From: DSWT01 sp035420085 | GTDB taxonomy: Bacteria; Chloroflexota; Anaerolineae; B4-G1; SLSP01 | Direction: 5' to 3' | Assembly (NCBI GenBank): GCA_035420085.1 | Contig: DAOLUH010000006.1 | Span: 62,001 to 126,000, forward strand | Length of the DNA: 64,000 nt | Part shown: positions 30,401 to 38,700 of the stretch, piece after piece | Layout of the letters: each line of letters opens with the position of its first letter | How positions within the stretch are numbered: the stretch's first letter is position 1 | The notes under the pieces: model-generated | The model's input: only the letters and a program-made list of their open reading frames with translations | What the model was told of the DNA's origin: nothing | The model's database searches: none | Made by a program: the position numbers and the translations under genes

Positions 30401-32439
30401 GAAGCGTACAGGCGATTGCTGGAAAGCACAATATAATCCGCTTCGTCCAACCAGTCGAAGAGCGACTGGCGTTTTTCTGGCGTGTCGTTGTTGTAGTTGT
30501 CCATTTGCCCGTTTGGCGGATTGGATGACAAGCTGCGATACCAATTGCCGAAAGCGTCCTTGCCATCCACCCGTTGCGGCAGGGCGTCGTCCCAGTGCTC
30601 GTTAGCGATGACCGAGGTTTGCAGTTTGATGATCTCGCCGTCAAGCAAGGTGATCTCCAAATATACCGCTTTCCCGGCCTCCAGCAGCACTGGCGACGGC
30701 AAGTCTGCCTCGATAGTTTGCAGACCGGTCGTTGGGAGATCAACTTCGACGGTAGCCTCAGCCAGTCGCGTGGTCCCGTTAGGATCGTTCAGCAGCGCCA
30801 TATTAAGGCGTCGCCGTCCACCTGCGCTGACGGAATTGACTTTGTTCAGAGTCAGGCGCGTCACCGTCATGGACGTCTCTGGCGTGAACGGTGTAAGACT
30901 TACAGGCGAATACTTGCTCAACAGTGTGTCAGGCGGAACGGACGCCTGCATCTTTAGGCCGTTGTCAGCGTGGAGTGTAGCCACGGCGGGAATGTTGTTA
31001 TACATCCAGCGCGAGGCTTCAACGCGGGTCAGTGAGCGACTGTAGATGTGCAAAAAAGCTGCTGCCCATACGATTGTTCCGGCTAACACAACGCCCGGCA
31101 AGATTTGCAGAGCGCCCTTTACCGCTTTACGCCAGGTTTGCCCCAGCACCGGCCAGGCGTGCCCCTGCGTCGCCCCATGTATCAGGCCCCAGGCAGCGTA
31201 GATGACGAAAACGGGATAAACGGGCAGCAGGTAACGCATTGACTTGACCCATTGCGTGCCCTGATACAGAAAGAGCAGCGTCCCCCACGCCCAGATCAAC
31301 AAGTGCTGCCAGCGTCTCCGGCGCACAATGCGCCACCCCATCACACCCCAACCGATCCATGCCGCAATGCCGAGAGGTAATCCCATCCCCCAATAAATCA
31401 TGTTGCGCCCTGGAAAGATGATGGGGGTGCGGTCGGTCCATTGGTGGCCGAAGGGGACGTCGCGCAGACCATTGGCTAATTCTTGCGCATCCTTCATCGT
31501 GCTCATCCACGACGGATTGATGCGGACATCGAAAAAGCCAGGGCCGGTGAACGCATACGGCTGCGCTGAGCGGAACGCCAATGCCGCCAGAATGCCGGAA
31601 ATGATCACTGCAATGACCGGCGCTGGCATCAAGGCAAAGCGGTAGCGCGAGGGGTTGCCTTCGACCTCCGCGGGTTCGCGGTGCAGCACAGCAGCTAAGC
31701 CGACGACCCCCGCCAGCGGCCACACGCTGATCTTCGAGGCGACAGCCAGTCCGGTGGTCAACCCGGCGAGCGGAAGCAGCCAGGGCTTGCGATATTGAAC
31801 AGCGTACACGGCAAAACACAACGTCCAGGCGACGAAAACTGTAGCGAAGCTATCAACAACGAAGAAGTGGGCGTGTTGGATCGGCAAAACAGCAAAGGCA
31901 TATAACGCAGCAGCGAGGAGTGCCGTCTTGTTGCCGTACAACGCCCGTGTGAGCAGCGCCAGCGCTACAAGGGTTGCCAGGTCCATCAGCGCGGAAAGCG
32001 CGCGTCCCACAAAATGGATACCGCCATACCCAAGATAGTGACCCGGATAACACGCGCCTGAAGCATTGAGCAGCAGCCAGCGCAGGAAAACCCCGGTGGC
32101 AGTGGGTGGGTGGGCGCAGGCCTGATCCACCCACCCCGCGACAACTCGCGTCAAGAGGAGCGGGAACGTGCCATAAACATACCCGGCATAGCCTTTGTTG
32201 GTCGGATTGAGCGGTGAGTCAGCGGTGTTCCAATACAGAGCAGGGTTGGCAGGCAACTCCAGTGCGCTGACGACCATTGTCAAATAGCGCTCGTCGGGAT
32301 GTAGATGCGTTCCCTCATCCCAGTCAATGTTGTAAGAGCGAACCCAAACTGCTGCGAAGAAAATCACCAAAAATAGCAGTATGACAAGCAAACGTGAGGT
32401 CAGATTGGATTTAACGGTGTGTTTAGTTTCTATGCCCAT
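27469..32439 (-). CDS. Giant fusion of a PMT/GT39-like glycosyltransferase and a Chlor_Arch_YYY (DUF2298) domain
   Basis: A 1656-aa polytopic membrane protein. The N-terminal half (about 15-480) is a GT-C type transferase: first loop NIDWDEGTHLHPDERYLTM with the acidic pair used by PMT/ArnT enzymes, then about 10 membrane helices. A soluble part (about 480-800) is beta-rich. The C-terminal half (about 830-1640) is the Chlor_Arch_YYY domain, with the diagnostic YYYFG in GGTMNYYYFGFVMIGSL and EFPAFTFLYADLHAHMMALPL. Polyprenyl-phosphate sugar transfer to protein or glycan outside the membrane is likely but unproven. ATG 32439 is chosen; GTG 32457 is possible; neither has a ribosome site. A copy of the 76-78 bp element lies just upstream. 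Confidence 0.85.
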   Translation of the reverse strand: MGIETKHTVKSNLTSRLLVILLFLVIFFAAVWVRSYNIDWDEGTHLHPDERYLTMVVSALELPANPALYWNTADSPLNPTNKGYAGYVYGTFPLLLTRVVAGWVDQACAHPPTATGVFLRWLLLNASGACYPGHYLGYGGIHFVGRALSALMDLATLVALALLTRALYGNKTALLAAALYAFAVLPIQHAHFFVVDSFATVFVAWTLCFAVYAVQYRKPWLLPLAGLTTGLAVASKISVWPLAGVVGLAAVLHREPAEVEGNPSRYRFALMPAPVIAVIISGILAALAFRSAQPYAFTGPGFFDVRINPSWMSTMKDAQELANGLRDVPFGHQWTDRTPIIFPGRNMIYWGMGLPLGIAAWIGWGVMGWRIVRRRRWQHLLIWAWGTLLFLYQGTQWVKSMRYLLPVYPVFVIYAAWGLIHGATQGHAWPVLGQTWRKAVKGALQILPGVVLAGTIVWAAAFLHIYSRSLTRVEASRWMYNNIPAVATLHADNGLKMQASVPPDTLLSKYSPVSLTPFTPETSMTVTRLTLNKVNSVSAGGRRRLNMALLNDPNGTTRLAEATVEVDLPTTGLQTIEADLPSPVLLEAGKAVYLEITLLDGEIIKLQTSVIANEHWDDALPQRVDGKDAFGNWYRSLSSNPPNGQMDNYNNDTPEKRQSLFDWLDEADYIVLSSNRLYASIPRLAMRYPFTTAYYEALFNGSLGFELLAEFVSYPALGPCQFPDQEIPFALMEPRYTNARPCQIMFPPAEEAFSVYDHPTVLIFAKTPAYSRARAAALLPLSLLDDVRWMTPLEATRNKSNGKLTLVMTPRMRAEQEAGGTWSKLFNRNALHNRSQILAVTVWWMMLAALGILAFPWLYYAFPALRDRGYGLSRIVGLLAWSYVAWLLSSLKLLPHTRLLLWGVFFFWAIVSGLFVYRRWDEFRTFLQEHWRDMLYVEIIFAALYLFWVYVRSLNPDLWHPVAGGEKPMDFSYLNAIIKSTWFPPYDPWFAGGTMNYYYFGFVMIGSLIKAVGIVPSVAYNLAVPALYALTGVGAYVVASNLAGGDAKRGLRAGLLGTFLVLVLGNLGELRLLFTGLEDIGNIQFDSLIPGYPAVVSAIVGLWKVVMQGQSLAFRPEWWYWNASRVIPFAEGEVGAINEFPAFTFLYADLHAHMMALPLTQVALAIALQWGIGAEPAPGSVKRSWLAHLRRCIPHPLPTFVLAGLIAGALKATNTWDWPTYLALMSVGLLFTFFNPRTSDSKSELAEDPKPIFPYYKVLTPILFVLLGEVLFRPYITNYASAYTSFGLWKGSRTPLGIYLIMHGHFLFPIVVLAVVRGLALFRRIRDGKDASVWLALGMALLGMAILAVVLLVVGVAVTWIVIPLGTLAALLILDPQCAPRARLLWMWVGTALALSLLVEVVVLEGDIGRMNTVFKFYLQVWMLLGLSAAVAAERIIHYALSSYRAEQESSLNKIPYFVSDMVSGILAVLLAAAAMYTILAIPAKARDRWSPQAPHTLDGMAFLPYATQIERGADIPLAADDRVIRWLQENVAGSPTIIEGQGEREYLWGGRITVYTGLPSVAAWRWHSVQQRMTMPGGTVEARQADIRYFYNTMDAGQALKILTRYDVRYVILGPYERAYMMPEGLAKFKEMVERGWLETVYEDELSTVYYVVSQ

Positions 32440-32478
32440 AACATCAGCTAGATACACTGGATTTTGCTAAAGCGGCCG

Positions 32479-32554
32479 ACTTCGCATAGTCATTTGTTTT
32501 CTAAAAGCAAACAAAGAGCTATTTTTCCGTCGACCGTTTATGACTACGCGAAAT
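32479..32554 (-). repeat. Conserved 76-bp inverted-repeat element, copy B
   Basis: On the minus strand the ends are ATTTCGCGTAGTCAT (32540-32554) and ATGACTATGCGAAGT (32479-32493). Shared with copy A (13217-13294): 19 identical bases at the left, TTTGTTTGC inside, a 13-nt spacer, and the right end except one base. It lies 40 nt upstream of the giant PMT/YYY gene, in the same orientation as copy A has to its gene. Confidence 0.8.
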
Positions 32555-32576
32555 ATACGCCCAACTGAAATAGTAC

Positions 32577-34031
32577 CTAAACGGACGCCAATACTGCCTG
32601 GCGCTGTGCGGCGGCTATTCCTCGACCATTGCCAAGTGGGCTGTCTGCAAAATTCGCTCCCGCCATAATTTCGTCGAGAATTTGCGCGCCAGTGCGCCCG
32701 GTGCCGGGACTGACGGCAATACTCAAATCACGGCGGAACGCGCGGGTCAAGTCGTCGCCGGTCGCGTGTGACACGAGCGCCATCGCCTGCACCGCGCTGG
32801 CAATCGCGTAACGCGGCTCAATGCGCTCCAGGTCTTCGAAGAAGAAGGCGCAACTGACGAACATACGCTGGCGGTGAACTTGCGCCTCCAATAAATCCAG
32901 AAGCCGCTGCTGCGCCACGGTTGAGAGATGGCCCAGATAGTATTCGGACAAGAATGCCGCCCCGCTCACTTGCCGCAGCACGACGCGAATGTATTCATCG
33001 CGCAAGCTCCAGGGAGCCAGATTCCGACGGCGCGTCGCCTCAGCGTAGATTTCGTCAATGTCGTGCGACAGGTTATCTAAAGCGCGACGCAGCGCGCCCT
33101 TCCATTGCCCACAACCGGGCGTACAATGACAGCCGGTTGCCCAACGCCCCAATTGGTGCGCACAGCTCCATGCTGTGTTCTCAACAATTTCCACCTCGGC
33201 GCGCGGTGGATGCTGATGCATATAGCGCGCCAACGTTGTCACCTCATAAGCATCCTCGTCGCCAGGCGTCGTCAGCGCCTCCAGGACACGCACACCCTGT
33301 TTATGGTGGTGACCAAACGTCTCGCCATCCGTGGCAATCAGCGTCAGTGAATCGTGGGGACGGCCGCTCATCATCGCGTTGGCCCACGGACGGACGGACC
33401 CCACTTCCGGCATATTAAACGAAAGATAATCAGAAGCACCGCGCTCGCGGACAAAAACGTTGATCGTGCGACCATGCGGCAGACGCACTCGATAAGGTCC
33501 GGCGCCGTGAGAAAGGTCGCCGCGCACTTGCTCGCCGGAGAGAATAACAAAAGCAAGTCCAGTTTCGGCGACAGCTTCCAAAGTTTCATAATCAACAGCC
33601 ATCTCCGGAAGCCAGATTCCCTCGGGGTGCATACCAAAGCGTTGCGCGTAGCTGGCAATTCCCCAACGAATCTGACAGCGTTTATCGCGCCCACGCGCCA
33701 ACGGCAGAATGGTATGGTGTACCGATTGAGCAATTCCGTTACTCACGCCACACTGATAGGCATGATGCGCTACGTCATCCACAATCCGCTGGTAGGTATC
33801 GCGGACGTTCTCGGCCATCCACCGCGCTAATGTACCGCCAAGATTGAAACTGATCCGGCCGAAGTTCCCGATCGCCGCGTTGGGCGCATAGCACTCCGCG
33901 GTTACTCTGGCATTCCAGTTGGGAAAGGGCGCCGCCGAAGGCTCGTACCGATATTTACCTGTAAACGGATCCTCACGCGGCGGTTGATAGAAATGTCCAT
34001 GTACACACAAAAGGGGCTTAGCAGATTTCAT
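32577..34031 (-). CDS. GH57-family glycoside hydrolase (DUF3536 type)
   Basis: A 484-aa cytosolic family 57 enzyme. Conserved features are the N-terminal LCVHGHFYQPPREDP, the nucleophile E143 in EGIWLPEMAVD and the acid aspartate in LIATDGETFGHHHKQG; the C-terminal helical region (about 300-480) is the DUF3536-type extension. Family 57 includes alpha-amylases, 4-alpha-glucanotransferases and glycogen branching enzymes. It follows glycogen synthase on the same strand with a terminator between them, so a role in alpha-glucan metabolism is likely. ATG 34031. Confidence 0.88.
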   Translation of the reverse strand: MKSAKPLLCVHGHFYQPPREDPFTGKYRYEPSAAPFPNWNARVTAECYAPNAAIGNFGRISFNLGGTLARWMAENVRDTYQRIVDDVAHHAYQCGVSNGIAQSVHHTILPLARGRDKRCQIRWGIASYAQRFGMHPEGIWLPEMAVDYETLEAVAETGLAFVILSGEQVRGDLSHGAGPYRVRLPHGRTINVFVRERGASDYLSFNMPEVGSVRPWANAMMSGRPHDSLTLIATDGETFGHHHKQGVRVLEALTTPGDEDAYEVTTLARYMHQHPPRAEVEIVENTAWSCAHQLGRWATGCHCTPGCGQWKGALRRALDNLSHDIDEIYAEATRRRNLAPWSLRDEYIRVVLRQVSGAAFLSEYYLGHLSTVAQQRLLDLLEAQVHRQRMFVSCAFFFEDLERIEPRYAIASAVQAMALVSHATGDDLTRAFRRDLSIAVSPGTGRTGAQILDEIMAGANFADSPLGNGRGIAAAQRQAVLASV

Positions 34032-34056
34032 TGATCCTCACACATTATCACAATAT

Positions 34057-34079
34057 AAAAAGCGCAGCCCCTGCTGCGC
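34057..34079 (-). terminator. Rho-independent terminator of glgA
   Basis: On the minus strand GCGCAGC (34073-34079), a 4-nt AGGG loop, GCTGCGC (34062-34068), then TTTTTATATT. It lies between glgA and the GH57 gene. Confidence 0.88.
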
Positions 34080-34101
34080 CAAACAATATATTTTCCGCTT
34101 C

Positions 34102-35550
34102 TCACTGCGTCCGGTGTAGGGCCACTGCGCGCCGGTAAAGATCAACGTAAGCGCGAGCCGATGCATCCCAGGAAAAATCGCGCTCCATCGCGCGGCATTG
34201 CAGGCCCAGCCAGCGCGCTTTATTTTCGTAGGCGCGTAATGCACGCCGGATCCCGTCAGCCAGCGCGGATGCGGTATAATCCGTGAAGGCAAAACCGGTT
34301 CCCCGGTCGGGTTGCGCATCAGCATCAACTACGACATCCGCCAGGCCGCCGGTGGCATGAACCACAGGGACGACGCCGTAGTGCATCGCCGACATCAACG
34401 CGATGCTGCTCGGTTCAGCGCGGCTCGGCACCAGGATGACATCCGCACTGCCGTAAATACGGCGGGCCAGGCGCTCGTCAAACTTGATGAAAGCGCGCAC
34501 GTTGTTGGGGAAACGCGCCTGCACATCGCGGAATTTCGTCTCGTAAACCTCATCCCCGGTCCCCAGCAGCGCAAACTGGATATCGCGTTCTTGTAGCAGG
34601 TCCTCCAACGCCGGGATGACGAGGTCCAACCCTTTCGTATCGTCGAGGCGCGTCACCATAGCGAGCAGCGGCGTGTCCTGGTTGGTTGAAAGGCGCGTCT
34701 CGCGCTGGAAGGCGTTTTTGTTCACCGCGCGCATCTTCAACGAGGCAACGTCGTAGGTTTGAGTGAGCGCATCATCGGTGGCGGGGTTCCACAAATCAAC
34801 GTCAATCCCGCTGAGGATGCCAAAAAGGCGATCCTGGCGCTCTTTCAGAAGCCCACTCAAGCCCATCCCAGCTTCGCCGGCCACAATTTCACGCGCGTAA
34901 GTCGGGCTGACCGTGTTGACGAGGTCGGCGTGCGCGATGCCCTGCGCCATCCAGTTCACCTGCCCAGGGACCTCGCCGGTCAGGTGCGGTAGTTTGTCCA
35001 TTTGGGCAAAGGTCAAAATCAGCCGCCCACAGATACCCTGATAAGCAAGGTTGTGGATGGTGAAGAGTGTGGCGATGTCCCGGTAGTGCACCTGCGCGCG
35101 TCCATAGACACTCAGCCAGGCCGGCACGGCTGCCGTATGCCAATCGTTTGCGTGAACGACGTCAGGCTTCCAATCCAGCATCTTTAGCGTAGCGAGCACG
35201 CCCTTAGAAAAGAAGGTGAATCTTTGTGGATCATCATTGAAACCGTAGACGCGCTCGCGGTTTGAAAAATACTGATCATTCCAGATCAAATAGACGGGCA
35301 CGCCAGCGACGTTTGTCTCCAACAGTAAGGCATGTTCCTCCCCGGATCCAATTGGCACAGCCAATGACCCCAGGCGATGGAACTCATAGCCCCCGCCCTG
35401 CATCGTTCCGTAGCGGGGAATGATCACACGCACGTCAACGCCCAAACTATGCAGCGCCTTCGGTAGCGCCCCCGCCACGTCCGCCAGCCCCCCTACCTTC
35501 GTGAAGGGGGTGGCTTCAGCCGCCAGGAAAAGCACTTTAACACCGTCCAT
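34102..35550 (-). CDS. glgA: Glycogen synthase (GT5, ADP-glucose-dependent type)
   Basis: A 482-aa glycogen/starch synthase that extends alpha-1,4-glucan from ADP-glucose. Hallmarks are the N-terminal VLFLAAEATPFTKVGGLADVAGALP (KVGGL glucan/ADP loop), DVVHANDWHTAAVPAWL, and the C-terminal FALLGTGDEVYETKF, ILVPSRAEPSSIALMSAMHYGVVPVVHATGGLADVV and GTGFAFTDYTA. Length is standard. ATG 35550. A promoter lies 35 nt upstream and a terminator follows. With the GH57 gene it forms a small alpha-glucan locus. Confidence 0.96.
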   Translation of the reverse strand: MDGVKVLFLAAEATPFTKVGGLADVAGALPKALHSLGVDVRVIIPRYGTMQGGGYEFHRLGSLAVPIGSGEEHALLLETNVAGVPVYLIWNDQYFSNRERVYGFNDDPQRFTFFSKGVLATLKMLDWKPDVVHANDWHTAAVPAWLSVYGRAQVHYRDIATLFTIHNLAYQGICGRLILTFAQMDKLPHLTGEVPGQVNWMAQGIAHADLVNTVSPTYAREIVAGEAGMGLSGLLKERQDRLFGILSGIDVDLWNPATDDALTQTYDVASLKMRAVNKNAFQRETRLSTNQDTPLLAMVTRLDDTKGLDLVIPALEDLLQERDIQFALLGTGDEVYETKFRDVQARFPNNVRAFIKFDERLARRIYGSADVILVPSRAEPSSIALMSAMHYGVVPVVHATGGLADVVVDADAQPDRGTGFAFTDYTASALADGIRRALRAYENKARWLGLQCRAMERDFSWDASARAYVDLYRRAVALHRTQ

Positions 35551-35584
35551 GTGAACTTACCTCACTTTGGGTTAAGTTATTCCC

Positions 35585-35612
35585 ATTATAGCCGACTTCG
35601 TTTAAACGGCAA
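35585..35612 (-). promoter_or_regulatory. Promoter of glgA
   Basis: On the minus strand TTGCCG (35607-35612), 16-nt spacer, TATAAT (35585-35590). It overlaps the divergent plus-strand promoter. Confidence 0.7.
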
Positions 35613-35625
35613 CGGATGCTATAAT
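35598..35625 (+). promoter_or_regulatory. Extended -10 promoter of the lamin-tail/PLD gene
   Basis: TGCTATAAT with TATAAT at 35620-35625; the -35 (TCGTTT, 35598-35603) is weak. The leader to the start codon is about 150 nt. Confidence 0.55.
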
Positions 35626-35629
35626 GAAA

Positions 35630-35675
35630 GTAAGGGAGTGGGGAGTAGGGGAGTGAGGGGGTAGGGAGAGAGGGG
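35630..35675 (+). repeat. G-rich tandem repeat in a 5' leader
   Basis: Seven or more runs of 3-5 G (GGGAGTGGGGAGTAGGGG and so on) lie close together and could fold into an RNA or DNA G-quadruplex. Downstream (35700-35757) is an AT-rich stretch with CGCTAAT/ATTAGCG arms. Both lie between the promoter and the ribosome site of the lamin-tail/PLD gene. Confidence 0.6.
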
Positions 35676-35781
35676 TGGATGAAAATTTAGGCTGCGAATC
35701 GCGCGAATCTTCGCTAATTTTTTAGAGATTTGTGTAGATTAGCGAGATTAGCGGTTTATTTTTAGAGGAGGGAGAAGAGGT

Positions 35782-38700
35782 ATGAAACTACGGCGTTTGA
35801 TTCTGGCTCTCATTGGCAGCGGATTGCTCGGCGTCGCCAGCTTTGCGGTCGCGCAACCTGATATCACTTTACAGGCCGCCGGCGATGTCGTCATCAATGA
35901 AGTGGCATGGGGTGGGACGGCAGCCTCTAGCACTGATGAGTGGATCGAGTTGTACAACAATACAAGCTCGCCCGTTTCACTGGAGAACTGGCATGTCCTT
36001 ACCGCCGACGGAATGAACCTGATACTCCGCGGTCAAATCGCCCCCTATAGTTACTACCTCATCGAGCGTACCGATGATACCACCATCAACGATATTCCGG
36101 CAGATTGGATCGGCGTTTTCGGTGGGAACGGTCTACTCAACACCGGAGAAGCGATCACACTGACCGATGCGTCAGGCGTGGTCATAGATACGGCTAATGG
36201 AGATGGCGGAAGCTGGCCGGCGGGAACAACTGCCGCCACCATGGAGCGCATCAACAGCGCAGCCCCCGACATCAACAGCAATTGGGCCACCAACACCGGC
36301 AATCCACGCAATGGATTGGCGGCCAACGGCGCGCCGATCAACGGAACGCCAAAGTGTCGCAATAGCGTCTCCGCACCCGCCGCCGATCTCGTCGTTGCCA
36401 AAAGCGGCCCGGCGCAGGTTGCACAAGGCGCGCCGATGACCTACACCCTGCGCTACCACAATACCGGCAACATCGCCGCCTTGTATACAACCCTGACCGA
36501 CACCCTGCCAGACGGCGCCACCTTCATCACCAGCACGCCCCCCTACCCCACCATCGTCAATGCGCGGACGTTGGTTTGGGCGCTCGGCACTGCGCCGATC
36601 ACCCTCACGGTCAACGCCATCGCTGTGTCGGTCTACGCGCCGGAAGGGCTGGTGGGGACGGCGATCAATCACATCACAGCGACTAGCGCCGTGACCGAGG
36701 CGTCGCCCGCCACAAACGTCGCGCAGTGGGCCACACTCGTCAGCGCGCCGGGGCCAGCTCTCGCCCTGGCGAAGACCGGGACGGCTCTGGCAGTCCCCAA
36801 TGCGCCGCTGACGTACACTCTCACCGTCAGCAACAGCGGCGCGGTAGCCGTGCCGGGAGTCCGCCTCACCGATACGCTGCCGGCGGGATTGGAGTTCGTC
36901 GCCCAAACGTCGCCGTACACTTTCACCCAGCTCAATGCCGCCACGTTGGTGTGGGAGGTGGGCGACCTGCCGCCTGGCGCACAAGGGCCTATCACGCTCA
37001 CGCTGGCGCTTGGCGAGGCGTTCACAGCGACGCTCACGAACGTCGCCACGGCGACTGCGAGCACAGGCGAAACCGCCAGCAGCGCGTGGAGCGCACAGGT
37101 GCAACCGCGCGTCCGAATCTATGCCGCGCAGCCGGGCAACTACGGCGGGATCAGCGGTGAAATGGTCGCTATCGCCAACCTGGGCGCATATACGGTTGAC
37201 TTGACAAGTTGGTGCATTGACGACAAGCCCGTTTCCGACAACCGCGTGTGCTTCCCGAACGGCGCGCAGATTGAGGCGGGACAAAGGCTGTGGATAGCAC
37301 AAAATGCCGATGGATTTTATCCTGTGTGGGGCTTTGACGCGGATTGGGCAAGCACAGGCATCACTCGCCCGGTCGCGCTGCTCACGGGAAGCTGGCCGGG
37401 CTTCACCGACGATGGCGAAGCCGTCCACCTGCTTGACGCCAGCGGCGCTTTGCTGGACGCGCTGGTCTACGGGAAAGGTATCGCCGAGGGTGGATGGCAG
37501 GGCAGCGCCGTCCCCCATCCTTACCCCGGCTTTGAGAACAGAGGACAAGTGCTTTACCGCAAGCTCGATGAGGCCACAGGCTTGCCGGTTCCCGACACCG
37601 ACAGCGCGAGCGATTGGGCGCAGGATGCCAACGATCCTTTCGACGGGCGCAAGCTGCGCTATCCAGGCTGGGACCTGGAGACACTCTTTTTCCCGGTCGA
37701 GGTCGCTGCTACCAACACGATAACGCTGGCAGTCGCGCCAGACGGGATGTTGAATTTTGTGCTGGACGCGGTGAACACGGCGCAACACAGCCTGATCATC
37801 GAAGGCTATACACTAGGCAGCGTTCCGCTTTACGAGGCCATTGACGCGCGCATCCGGGCCGGCGTCCACGTGACAATCCTGCTGGAAAGCGCGCCATCCG
37901 GCGGTCTGAGCAACGACGAGCGTTGGGTGATGCAGCACCTCCACCAGCCGCCGACCAGCACCGTCTACTTGATGGGCAGCAATACAGGCCGCTATCGCTT
38001 CCAACACGCGAAGTTCATCGTCATTGACAACCGCACAGCCGTCATCAGCACTGACAACTTCAGCGAAAGCTCAATGCCGTCCGACACTCTGGTCAACGGC
38101 ACAATGGGCCATCGCGGGTTTGTACTACGCACCAACAACACAGACGTTATCGCCCGCCTGAACGAGATTTTCAGGCTTGATTGTGACCCGGCGCACCACA
38201 CCGATGTCTTCGCCTACTCCGCAACTTACGCGCCGCCGGTCGGCTACATCCCCATCCCGCCGGTAGATTGGACCACGTACACTGTTGCGTTCAGCCCGAC
38301 GCTCACGACTACCGCCTCACATCTCACGCTGCTGCACGCGCCGGAGCACACCTTACGCAGCCAGGACACGCTGATTGGCCTGTTAAACAGGACGCTCACC
38401 GGCTCCATTGACGTGATGCAAATGAATGAGCCAGTCGTCTGGTCGAGCGACGTGGGCGAGATTGGACGCAATCCGCGCATCGCGGCGCTCATCGCGGCGG
38501 CGCAACGCGGCGTCGCCGTGCGCCTGCTCCTCGATGCGTACTACGACGACCCCCAGGCCAGCAACGGCAACACGGCCACCTGTCTCTACTTACACGGCCA
38601 CCTGTCTCTACTTAAAGGGGTTGCATCTCCCTACCCTGCAATGCCGCCTGGTGAATGTTACCGGATTGGGCATCCACGCAAAGATTTTCCTGGTCGCTGA
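35782..38700 (+). CDS. Secreted lamin-tail/DUF11/PLD protein, frameshifted N-terminal part
   Basis: The 972-aa first part of a large exported protein. In order: signal peptide (ends FAVAQP), lamin-tail domain (about 35-165, DVVINEVAWGG, EWIELYNNTSSPVSLENW), two DUF11-type Ig domains (about 200-330 and 330-450, TYTLRYHNTGN, TDTLPDG), a second lamin-tail domain (about 455-600), then a phospholipase D-like fold with HKD motif 1 in HAKFIVIDNRTAVISTDNFSESS. The ORF leaves the family frame after the 22-bp tandem duplication at 38571-38614: the last 34 or so residues are out-of-frame sequence and the second HKD motif is lost. ATG 35782 follows GGAGGGAGAAGAGG. The intact form would be 1222 aa. Confidence 0.85.
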   Translation: MKLRRLILALIGSGLLGVASFAVAQPDITLQAAGDVVINEVAWGGTAASSTDEWIELYNNTSSPVSLENWHVLTADGMNLILRGQIAPYSYYLIERTDDTTINDIPADWIGVFGGNGLLNTGEAITLTDASGVVIDTANGDGGSWPAGTTAATMERINSAAPDINSNWATNTGNPRNGLAANGAPINGTPKCRNSVSAPAADLVVAKSGPAQVAQGAPMTYTLRYHNTGNIAALYTTLTDTLPDGATFITSTPPYPTIVNARTLVWALGTAPITLTVNAIAVSVYAPEGLVGTAINHITATSAVTEASPATNVAQWATLVSAPGPALALAKTGTALAVPNAPLTYTLTVSNSGAVAVPGVRLTDTLPAGLEFVAQTSPYTFTQLNAATLVWEVGDLPPGAQGPITLTLALGEAFTATLTNVATATASTGETASSAWSAQVQPRVRIYAAQPGNYGGISGEMVAIANLGAYTVDLTSWCIDDKPVSDNRVCFPNGAQIEAGQRLWIAQNADGFYPVWGFDADWASTGITRPVALLTGSWPGFTDDGEAVHLLDASGALLDALVYGKGIAEGGWQGSAVPHPYPGFENRGQVLYRKLDEATGLPVPDTDSASDWAQDANDPFDGRKLRYPGWDLETLFFPVEVAATNTITLAVAPDGMLNFVLDAVNTAQHSLIIEGYTLGSVPLYEAIDARIRAGVHVTILLESAPSGGLSNDERWVMQHLHQPPTSTVYLMGSNTGRYRFQHAKFIVIDNRTAVISTDNFSESSMPSDTLVNGTMGHRGFVLRTNNTDVIARLNEIFRLDCDPAHHTDVFAYSATYAPPVGYIPIPPVDWTTYTVAFSPTLTTTASHLTLLHAPEHTLRSQDTLIGLLNRTLTGSIDVMQMNEPVVWSSDVGEIGRNPRIAALIAAAQRGVAVRLLLDAYYDDPQASNGNTATCLYLHGHLSLLKGVASPYPAMPPGECYRIGHPRKDFPGR
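38571..38614 (+). repeat. 22-bp perfect tandem duplication causing a frameshift
   Basis: Bases 38571-38592 are repeated exactly at 38593-38614. Twenty-two is not a multiple of three, so the reading frame changes. Removing one copy joins the two reading frames into a single protein with both HKD motifs. Confidence 0.95.

Noticed and set aside
36172..37788. Long minus-strand open frame of 538 codons opposite the lamin-tail/DUF11/PLD gene
   Set aside because: Arg/Gly/Ala-rich composition without family motifs or a ribosome site, lying fully antisense to a well-supported gene; a GC-skew shadow.
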